Positions 36,513 through 45,900 of a stretch of 64,000 nucleotides of DNA are shown piece after piece. The DNA comes from Struthio camelus (taxonomy: Eukaryota > Chordata > Aves > Struthioniformes > Struthionidae). The stretch spans positions 3,922,001 to 3,986,000 of the forward strand of contig NC_090952.1 of NCBI RefSeq assembly GCF_040807025.1. The letters are read 5' to 3'. The notes under the pieces were generated by a model. The model searched no databases and was not told the DNA's origin. It saw nothing but the letters and a program-made list of their open reading frames with translations. Position 1 is the stretch's first letter; the number at the start of each line of letters is the position of its first letter. The position numbers and the translations under genes are program-made.

Positions 36513-37010
36513 CCTTTGAAGTGCACCAGAGGGAAAACAGATGACTTTGGAGTGCCCTGAAAGGCAAATGGAGGGATCCAGAGGGCAAACAGGCAGCCCA
36601 GGGGTGCACCAAAAGGAAAAATGAGGGATCTCAGTGCTCAGAAGGGCCAACAGAGGGGCCTGTGATGTACTGAAAGGGAACAGAGGGCTCTGGAGTGTAT
36701 CAGAGGAAAAATGGAGGTAATACGCTAGAGGGAAAATATAGGTCTTGGGGTCACACCAGACAACAAAGGGAGAGCTCTGAGGCTCATCGGGGAGCAAACC
36801 AGGCCCCAGGGTGCACTGAAAGGGAAGCAGGGGTCCTGAGTTGAAAAATGAAGCAAAGGAAGGTCCTTGGGGCACGCTGGAGGGTAGACACGGAGCTCTG
36901 GGATAGCCCAGAGGGCAAAAGAAGGGGTCTTGAGGGGCAGGAGGGGGTAAGAGAGCAAATAGAGGGCCTTGAGACGCCCTGGAGGGCAAACAGGTTGCCC
37001 TAGACTGCCA
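36513..37010 (+). repeat. Minisatellite block III, purine-rich array
   Basis: Units of roughly 30 bp follow the pattern CAGAGGGCAAACAGAGGG, then CTCTGGGGTGCACTG. GTGC landmarks fall at about 36,521, 36,552, 36,604, 36,633 and 36,695. The block is the inverted partner of block II, and the two meet at AGGCCT (36,510-36,515). A 218-codon minus-strand frame (36,486-37,142) reads the same repeat sense as the plus-strand frame of block II, which is why both look alike. Confidence 0.8.
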
Positions 37011-37864
37011 GGCGTGGCATGCTGTCACCCAAGGAGGGAGAGAAGCAGAGGGGCCCCAGGTCCTGCTCTGCGAGCTGCAGCAAGAGGCAGCGCAGCTGGC
37101 AGGAGGCAGCGATGCTGCAGCATGAGGACCTTCCCTGCCCATCTACGAGCAAGTTTGTAACCCCAGAGTGCTTGGAGCTTTCCCCTGCCTCACTGTGCTC
37201 CAGCATCACATCCCATCTGTTGGGCACCTTCTAACCCTGACAAGCATAGAGGAGACTGTGCGTCAGTGCCTCGTCTCACAGCCCCGACCTAGGGCTTGCT
37301 ATGTCCATGAGAGCAGGCACGTGGCCGGACAGAAGGCACAGCTCTTCAATCTCCCCTGCCTCCTGCCAGCAGTCCCTGCTCTCCTTTATCAGCTCTCCAG
37401 GTTCGTCTGCCTCCAGCTGCCTGGAGTTGTGGAGAGAGAGGGAGGAAATGCTGAAGTGCATCTAGACTTTTCTCACAAGCAGAGGAAGGATAACCGTGGA
37501 CGTTGCCGTTCAGGCTGTGCCCTGGCCAGGTGTCCTGGGGCCTGCTGCCGGGCTCTTGGAGGGCTGCTGGTTTTGCAGAGCTGCTCCCCTCCAGCCATCC
37601 CAGCACATCACCGCAACCCCTCGGTGGTCTGGTCCTGCTGGCCTGTCTCTCACGCTGTTTCTCACTCTCACAACAGTCAGGAAGAAGGCGAGAAGCTAAG
37701 ATTTCTGCTCTCCATCCGCACTCTCTGCAGAGCCAGCAGCAAGGCTGTGGCGTGGCGCCTGGCTGTTTTCTGCAGCGAATGTGAGCTGGCAGGGAAGAGC
37801 AAGGTGAGGGGACACCCGGCAGATCTGCGAAGGTGGAAAGGCCAGCCAGACGCAGGCACACCAG

Positions 37865-38052
37865 TCACCAGCAGATCGAGGGAGGTGAGCCTTCCCCTCT
37901 ACGCAGCACTGGTGAGACCACACCTGGAGCGCTGTGTCCAGCGCAAGAGAGATGAGGACATCCTGGAGGGAGTCCAGCGAAGGGCCAGTAAGATATTAAG
38001 GGGCTGGAGCCTACAAGGTGAGGCTGAGAGACCTGGTGTTGTTCAGCCCGTG
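37865..38052 (+). mobile_element. CR1 LINE fragment
   Basis: The translation shows [20 protein letters not shown], then [19 protein letters not shown], the CR1 ORF2 region before the LFS motif. Both ends are cut, and a short internal gap removes the FWAPQYK part. A marked change to AT-rich sequence follows directly. Confidence 0.88.
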
Positions 38053-38994
38053 CATTGATTCAGGGATGCACACAGTGTTAAAATATGAATTGCATTCCTC
38101 ACCGACGTTTCGTAAAAAATAGGCTGCCTTCAACCCATTCAATAATAATTTGGGGAAAAGAAAGGCTGTGGAAAAGGCAAAAGGAAGATATACATATAAT
38201 TCTCACAACCCTTCAAACAATGCTTCCCTCAATTATAACCTAGATAAAGTGTCTAAAACACTTTTAATATAAAAAAATATTTTTGTGTTTGCCATACTGG
38301 AATTCTTTTTAGCTAAGCTGAAAAACTTTTACATTTTTAGCTTTACTCCTCATTTCTTTCATTGTTGGTTGCTTGAGAAAATAGGAGTCATTTTAATAAG
38401 TTCCTTGTTTTCACCTCTCAGGTAAGTAAATTGAAAATGTATTAACTAAAATTTAGTTAAACTAAAAATCTTAGTTCAAACAAAAACTGAAAGGATCAAA
38501 AAGACAGGAAGGGAACTGCCGTGGAAATGGATCAGTACAAATTCACAGAAAAACAGGGCTGAAGCAAGTTAATGCTTGGCAAGTATCACAATTGCTAAAA
38601 AAGACAGAGGAAGCAAGATAAGTTTCTTACTATTAACCTCCAACGGGAAAGGAAAAGTGGCCTGCTGTTTATCAGATATGAAATATTACAGCTAACTTGC
38701 AGACCACACAGTAAATCTTACAGGAGCAGGCTGTCTTGGGAAGGGGAAGTTTGGCAAGACATTATCGATTCAGACGCTGAAATCAAGAGCGTTTCCTTAG
38801 CATGATGATATCCTAAGCAGCGTTAGAGCATTGTCTGGGGAACAGCTGAAACACTATAACGTCGCTTCCATAATCTGCCACGTGCTTAAATGCTGTTTTT
38901 AAGCAATTCATGATGTCAATCAAAGTAGTGCTTGCTATCAGTTAAAAAAGGAGACGGTTGTGTTAAGAAGAGTATAGAATAGCCACCAAAGGAA
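38053..38994. other. AT-rich intergenic stretch
   Basis: No gene is seen. The sequence is AT-rich and of mixed complexity, unlike the GC-rich 35-38 kb segment. TTAGTTAA/TTAACTAAA palindromic pieces occur near 38,440-38,470. Confidence 0.4.
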
Positions 38995-39111
38995 ATGGCT
39001 AACGTTGCCATGAACGAACGGTTCAGGATCCTGCCCGTCCAGAAGGTCGCTCGGCTGGCTGTTCTGGCGGTTGCTGTCCTCTGTGCCTTCTATAAAGTGT
39101 TAATTTGTTAA
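38995..39111 (+). CDS. 38-residue ORF with a C-terminal hydrophobic helix (speculative)
   Basis: ATG at 38,995 in AAATGGC context opens a 38-codon frame beginning MANVAMNERFRILPVQ, with a hydrophobic segment ARLAVLAVAVLCAFY and the end KVLIC. The shape (short basic N-terminus followed by one helix) is that of a tail-anchored or type II microprotein. It could also be the start of a longer gene or pure chance. No splice donor is seen inside, and I recognise no family. Confidence 0.2.
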   Translation: MANVAMNERFRILPVQKVARLAVLAVAVLCAFYKVLIC

Positions 39112-39871
39112 AAGGAAAGATCTGCATTCAGAGATATCCGTCATGTTTGAGCAGCTTACAGAAATGGGAAAGCCGAAGACTAAGGTTTTCTCTGTGAAGA
39201 AGTTGTCGAGCCTGCCTTTAAAGACTTAGAGCTGTTTGCATAGTTATTTTCAAAAATATTTGGAAGTAAGAATGCTCCTTTGTGCACCTGGAAAAATAAA
39301 AACTCAGAACTGTATTTAAAACTATCCTTTATATTTAAAGCATTATATGTTGTACCAATTCATCTCAGTTAAATGTTAACTTTACAGTTTGACTGAGATT
39401 ATTGTATCCGTCTTGATGCTGCTGAAAGCAGACGCAGAAAAAGGTCGTTACTTCAGTTATTGCCCGCATGATTTACTAAAGCTATCTTTTCCCAGTACAA
39501 TATAACTGCCAAGTCAAGGAAAAAAAAAAAAAAAACACGTTTTTCTCACTACTAGTATCTACTTCCCTAATGGCAAAGTTCAGTCATGCTTTTGCAGAAG
39601 CAGAAGACTGGCAGGCAAGAGGAAATGGCCTTGAGCACAGCTAGTTCCTGCAGCGAGATTTACTGCTTACTGTTCAGAGCTGCTGTGCTGTAACGCTTCC
39701 GATGACCATCTAGTCTCATATTTTGTCTGTGCCTGTGCCCAGCACAAATGTTTCAGAGAAAGATGCCAATTTACTCTTGTAGGCAAATCTAAGAGAAGCA
39801 GGTGACTAAAACAGGTCTCATTCTAGTCCCCAACAGTAAAAAAACCCTCTTAAGCCCTGAACTCTGATAGC

Positions 39872-39879
39872 TATATAAA
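39872..39879 (+). promoter_or_regulatory. TATA box of a candidate core promoter
   Basis: TATATAAA sits in a GC-flanked context (GATAGCTATATAAAGAGCC), giving an expected start near 39,900-39,905. It is followed about 60 bases later by an ATG and a splice donor. This layout fits a tissue-restricted TATA promoter with a short leader. Confidence 0.45.
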
Positions 39880-39939
39880 GAGCCTGCTCCGCTCCTTAGA
39901 ACTTGCCAACGCTTTTACCGTCGACATCTCGCATCCAAA

Positions 39940-39974
39940 ATGATAGACTCCTTTTTTGACATGTACTATTGCAG
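39940..39974 (+). CDS. Candidate coding first exon downstream of the TATA box
   Basis: ATG in CCAAAATGA context encodes MIDSFFDMYYC plus two bases (AG), ending at a donor CAG/GTGAGA. With the TATA box it makes a coherent first exon of about 75 bases. No partner exon was found downstream within the window that I could join with confidence, and the peptide matches no family I recognise. It could be an alternative promoter of a distant gene or a spurious match. Confidence 0.25.
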
Positions 39975-40009
39975 GTGAGATCGCTTGCGCTGATTCGTTC
40001 ACGGTGCTT

Positions 40010-40560
40010 CATAAGAGCGTTATATTTTCTGTTTATTACAAATGATTTTACTCACACATCCTTACACCTCTTGATCTACAGAGGCGCAGCAAGCAGATTT
40101 CTTCTTTAATAATTCACAGCAACACGGATCTCTCTCTTGTGAGCCGGCAGTTCATTTAGATTAGGAACACATGAGTAATCTCCCTCTAATGGGCCCTTTG
40201 TATCTGTCAATTTTATCAGGCGTCTCTTTTATGTTCACCTTGTTCTTTTAGAACTTCAAAGACCTCATTAGTCATTAACCGTAGAAATTATATGTTATTT
40301 ACAAACATTGCTACACTGCTAATGGAAAATACCCATTTCCAGTTCATTGTTATTCATTAACTGGTTTGTAATACTTAGAGCCTCAGGCGAGGGATGGGAT
40401 AAATATATTAGATAAGGGACCCAAGCAAATTATCAGCTCGTTCTCCTCTAACAATTTTAGTAGATTTAATCAAAATGAATAAAAATATTAATGAACTCAC
40501 AAGGGTCTTATCCTTGCAGGAGACACCCTGACTGTAGAATCCTACCGTAATCCTCCAATT
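40010..40560 (+). promoter_or_regulatory. AT-rich block with many homeodomain-type sites, possible conserved enhancer
   Basis: High-complexity AT-rich sequence holds many TAAT cores, for example TTAATAATTCAC, CATTAACC, CTAATGGAAAA and ATATTAATGAACTC. It is not simple repeat and not coding. Such texture is typical of vertebrate conserved non-coding elements, but conservation cannot be judged from one sequence. Confidence 0.25.
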
Positions 40561-40977
40561 TATTTTTCTGCTGTTATTTCATGCCAACCCATCTACCAGA
40601 TACATACATTTAGACTCACTGGTAGTTCATCCCTTGCAGCATCTCTAAAGCCTTTGGAAATACACCACACCGGTGGCCCTGGGGAGACAGGGCCAGCAGA
40701 GCGCTCTCCCCTCTGCCCAGCACTTGTTGCCGGCTCCTCTGTGGTGCAGCCCAAAGATGTAAAAGGAGCCGCCAGGATTCGCCATAAAAGTGGTTACCCC
40801 TAATCAGGTTTTGTTCACAGAACGTTCACAACTTAGTATGTCTTGCAGGCATGTAATTGTATCAGTTTACAGAAAATACTGACGGCAAAAATGGTTTACG
40901 GCCAGCGTTTCAGAGACTCCTGTCTGGACTCCTGTTTGGGCTCTGCAGTGCCGGCTTATGCAAGGCCTGGACTGATA

Positions 40978-41079
40978 TAATTTTGGTGTTGCTGTTTATA
41001 TTATATTTTTATATATATTCTTTTTCTATATCTATATTTATATTATATATATATAATTTTGGCGTTGCTGTTTATACTT
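40978..41079 (+). repeat. Local duplication around an (AT)n tract
   Basis: ATAATTTTGGTGTTGCTG continuing into TTTATA at about 40,977 recurs, with one C/T difference, at about 41,053. The copies are 76 bp apart and separated by TATATAT-rich sequence. This looks like a tandem duplication or slippage event. Confidence 0.7.
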
Positions 41080-42630
41080 GCCTCCTACAGGACTGCTCCC
41101 CAGAGAAATAGAGACAGAGAACTCTAAGATTTAGATGAAGAATTTGAGCTTCAAAACACTGGAAAGGAAGAAAGCACAAGCTTTACGAGGCAGCAAGGAG
41201 TGAAAAGCTGCTACTATAAGCAGAAGATAAGATGCGAAATAAAGAGAAAACTTCCAACAAATTCCAAGGTACATGCCGCCAAAATATTTGACGTTTCAGG
41301 CCCAAATTCAGGAAACAATCCCCATCCAGAGTTAGTTAAGGACACTTTCAAAAGTGTATATACACAAATCACAGTGAAACGTAAGCAGCGCATTTATTAT
41401 CAATGTTCGTTGAGACTTCGGTGTTTAAAAAAGGACAACTGTGAAAGAAACAAAGGGCAAGTGAATAGACCGCAAATAAAGAGTGCTAACCCTGGATTCT
41501 GCACCATTCTGCGCTGCAAGCCCTAGGAAGGCGGGTTTGCCTGACTGCTGCCAGGTACCTCCTGGCTGCACGGGCAACCTTAACTGCCCTGAGTTCAACA
41601 GAAAGGAACTGACTGACGGCCATTGACTTTAGAGGGAGCAGGATTTCAGCCCCTGTCGTAAAGCTAACGCATAAAATGCAATTAAAAATAACGTAACAAA
41701 TGTGAAGGAGTCTGTTCCCTTTCCACAGTAGTATTTTTCCTCGGAGCTGATCGATCCGACTTTTCTTTGCAATCCAAGCTAAGTCTACCCGCATCAGCGC
41801 AATGTTTATGAACAGACTCTAAAACTAACGAAAGCCTGGATGTAATGCTACGTTTGTAAACCAGAGAAAATAATTTTGACCTAAAGAGCATTGCAGCATT
41901 CCTTTAACAACACAAATTCATAATAACGACAGTTTTACTCACGAGGCATACTATGGTGTAATTGTTTAAAATATAGAAGCTGCTGCTTGTTTACCCAAAG
42001 AAGAAAGGAAAGAAAGTCCTTTGGATTGCTGAGTTTTTCTCTGGTCTTAATCCTGGTTCAGATCATGTGAAGACAGCGAGACGTCTCCATACTTCAGCAG
42101 ACCCAGCCTAACTTGGAAAAATGAGGCTCAGGGACTAGCAATGATTGTAATAATATACCTGCTCAGCAAATTTGCTCTGAAGATATGAGAATTTGTGGGT
42201 TCTTTGTTCACAGTGGTTTAATTTACGTGAATTTCCTCTCTGGAAAAGACCTGATGCAGCTTTTTTGCCATTCAAGGTCAACCCGATGAGCTGTGGGGTT
42301 GTTTTTAGACATGAACCACACGCAAAATAACTGCTTCTCTTTTTTTTTGTTTTCTTCCTTAAAAAAGATCTGTATCCCCAGACTCCCCAGACTTGAAAAA
42401 AAGAAACCAATAACGTGTCGTGATCATTAATTGCTCTTCCTTGTCCACAGCAAGTTTATCTGTTGTTTGGGTAGCAAGGTAATGCAGATATGTCCCATAT
42501 ACCAAGCTTACAATTTAATCCGTGAAATCAGCTGAGTTTAGGTGTGCCCAGACAAGCTGCAGTCAGACCAGTGCGCTGCAGTGTAGGCACGTGAAATTTC
42601 TCCTGAAGTTCAGCTTTTGTAGCGCAGGAG

Positions 42631-42936
42631 GAACTACTCTGTTTTCATTGCTCTGACAAAGTGAAGTATTCGTAGCAGGGCAGTTATCTGCTTCCTTACT
42701 TTGGCTGTAAACACGCTCTGTTTATATACACACAAACTGTGAGCCTCCTCCAGCTTTTTAACTCCTGGCAACTTCACCTTGGTTGTTATATTCTGAAAGG
42801 TCTTCCACATCACCTGTGCCCTGATCAGCTCATAGCCGTGGGTGCGTTGCAGGAGGAGGTAGGTGAGACTTGACAAGATTTTCGGAACGCTGCCAGAGTC
42901 GATCCTCCCCGAAGGAGCCACAAAAGCAACGTTAGC
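42631..42936 (-). CDS. Unassigned open frame, possible terminal coding exon (speculative)
   Basis: Reading leftward, an acceptor-like CTGCTGTTTTACAG precedes a 100-codon frame. It starts ANVAFVAPSGRIDSG, passes through LSSLTYLLLQRTHGYELI and ends in HFVRAMKTE and TAG at 42,631-42,633. Codon choice (many CTG, CAG, AAG, GTG) looks coding-like and the predicted product is helical and basic. There is no ATG near its start, so it would need an upstream exon, which I did not find. I recognise no family. Confidence 0.25.
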
Positions 42937-45900
42937 CTGTAAAACAGCAGGCTCTACTGCGCTTCCAATCCTGTCCGGGGCTCACTTCTGCCCCTTGAAA
43001 TAATCCAAAGTACAACTTCATTGAGGTATAAAAAACAAACAAAAACTGTTGCCTGCTTCGCTGTTACTTGGCTCCTGAGCGGCCCTGCTCAGCTTGTACA
43101 TCATGTCTGTGACTGAGTGCACTTCTGAGAAAGAGGCTTACTGTGTTTGCACAGCTTGTTATTGCTCGAGCTCATATGCCCGTCTCCGGTAGGAATAAAC
43201 CTGCTCTAATGGTTATTGCAAACAACGTCTTTCCTGTCCTTGCTTGCATCCGTAGGACTGGCAGTAAGATGGACAGACAATCTATTTGGTCACGAAGAAA
43301 CTTTCCTGACCGTAGAGAGAGATTCGCAAGCAGTGGCATGCAGGCTCTCTCCAAGCTGCACCCAACCCAGATTTGTTTTATGTTTCAATACCTTCTTGCG
43401 CCCTAACTCTAGTATCTCCATGCCCTTTATAGAGGCCTTGGTAAACTAAACTGCAGATAGGCTCTTTCTTTTGCTGTATGCCAGATGTGTGAGGGATGGG
43501 GAAAGCACCACGCTATCCCAGAAAAGGTCCTGAAGGGAGAATTTGGGTCTTGCCTAACAAACATGCATGACACGAATGTGGAATTCACCTGCATCAGAAG
43601 ACATGCAAGGCCAGGACAATGCTGTACGTGCTGAGTCTGGGCACTGCAGAGCACGAAATTGTGACTTGATGCCTCATTTGAAGAAAAGGGGTTTAACCTT
43701 TTATAGTATCCTTGGAGAAACCACAGCTTCCTCCACTGTGGCCAGAACTAGCTTTTCTCCCTCCTTTTGTGGTTGCATCATTAAGTCTACTACTTGAAAA
43801 TAGCTATAATCTGGGAAGAAAGTTGCTCAAACAAATGAAAGAAAAGGAACAAAAGGAGAGTTTAGTATTTAAAAAATTGAAAATGACAAGTCTTTATTAA
43901 TTAGAAATTAAATTAGCTGAATTAGTTACAGAATCTTGAAAATCCTTGACTTTTACTCTTCTGAGAAAGGTAAAAACCCAGGAAAAAATTACCTTTCCTT
44001 TAAGGAGGGAAAAAAACTCTGGGAAATTCTTTTATGACCCTCTGCAGCAATCACAGAAATGCCCAGGAAAAAGAAAATTAAAAAGAAAAAAAACCCCTTC
44101 AAACTATTAAAAATCACTCCCTGTACCACAAAGCCAAGCATTCAAAGAGTTAAGTGGAGTGCAAGACAAGGGTGAGCAAGACTCAGCAAGTCACAAAGCC
44201 AAAAGACACATTCCTATTCATAAACTGGAATGTTTTATACTATGATCCCTTTAATCTAGCCAGTCAGGCCAACTGGAGTCACTTCTTGTATAAGCACCCA
44301 CACGCCTGCACTTTCCAGGACCCTCTTTGTTGCTTTCAAAAACCCGAGATCTGAGAGAGGCACTTGGAGCAAAGCTAGCCTTAACCACTCTTTTTTGCCA
44401 AGCTAGATTTCATCTAGGTCCTCCCTAATCTGGCCTCCCAAAGGTCCACACTCACTCACTCACTCTCAGGGGTCTAGGAGCATCAGCAGCCCTTTTCCCC
44501 ATCCTGAGGGCTTGGCTGCCCGTGCCCAAGGCCAGCTCTGATGAGGTGCGGCTGTAACCTGGGGTCACACTGGTGTGAAAACAGCTCAGTGGGGGAGCGA
44601 GTCTTTTGGGGGGGGGATCTCTTTCCTTAGCTTGGGAGTTGCGTTTAAGCTCAGGCACATGGAAGCTATGTTGCATGCATGTCTGTGTCTGGCCAACTAC
44701 CTTGCTGGTCCTGATCTGTCTTGTAACTATGGTCTTGCCTGGCAAACTGGAGTTTCAGCAAACCTTGGTTGTTGTCGCAGCACCTACTCTGCCTGCCTTG
44801 CTTGGGTACTGCGGCCCAGGGTCCTTGGTGGTGAGGGCTCTGCCTTGCCTGCTTTGCTGTCATCCTCTGCTTGCCTTTCCATATGGAGCAGCCTGCCCTT
44901 ATACCAGGCAAGGACCTCTTGGAGCAGCACTGGTTTCCATTGCTTGTCACACTGCAGCAAAAGCTTTGCTAGTTTAATTCAGCTGAAGTCCCCCTTGGCT
45001 GCTGAAATGGGAGATCCTATCCTTCCAGCAGCCGATCCCAGACCAAGGAATTAGCATCTGAGCGGCTGAGCAACAAATCAGACTGAGGAACTGATGTACC
45101 TAAAAAATAACCCAGACAAAAGTGTAAGGATGTTTTTATCCAAAGCAGTTCCTTGATGCTTGGGAGAGGTAGCTCACTCTGTCTGCTGTCAGTCTGCCAT
45201 CGGTTAGGTTCCTTGAAGGGGAGAGGAGGATGGGGGCTGCTTCCTTATCATCATCACTCCACTTTTAGGCAAGCAGACCCCTCAGGATAGGCAGATTGCA
45301 ACTTACTTGAGAACAATTCAGCGCACTCAGCTGGGAGACCCTCCTGCAGAGAGAAAGTATGAGCTTCAGGCAGAGAGTCTGAAGCACAGGAAGCAGAACC
45401 AAGGGTCTCAGAAATGGTGGAAAGAGCTGGACTTTGCCTAGGATCCAAAGGGAGCTCTGTGGAGTGTGCTGACACCCAGACATCTAAAGCTGCTGGAGAA
45501 AGAGCAAGGCTGGAGGAACGGACCTGCCGTTGCAAGGATGGAGCAGGAAGCAGCAATAGCTAACTTTTGTGCTGTGTTGCCCAATACATCAGGCTTTAAT
45601 AGCTTCCTTGTTCTTGTTTATGGTCAAATAAAACTCAGCTGTAACAGACTTTCAGCTGTTCCTGAAATGCTTGCTTTAAGAACAAGGCTCAGACAACAAA
45701 GGCTGACCCAAAGTCCTGTCAAAAAACAAAACAAAACAAATTGTACAAAAAAATCAGCTAAGAAATAAATACAGAAGGCAAACCACTTAAAAAACAAGAC
45801 ATGTAATTATAAAAATTGTATTACTGAAAATCAGTAGGATGTAAGTTATCAATGTACTTTTGCAAATATACACACATAAACTGGTCCCTTCAAGCCAGAG

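Noticed and set aside
35748-37142. Open frames of 270 codons (plus) and 218 codons (minus)
   Set aside because: Both are translations of the same degenerate ~30-bp repeat in its two orientations. The frame stays open because the period is near a multiple of three.
37168-38058. Plus-strand frame of 296 codons
   Set aside because: Its last part is CR1 ORF2 and the rest has no recognisable domain, conserved motif or splice context. It is a chance frame in GC-rich DNA running into a LINE.
44575-45054. 159-codon plus-strand frame
   Set aside because: Composed of short imprecise GCCTTGC/TTGCCTG-like sequence without domains; no splice sites or start context support it.
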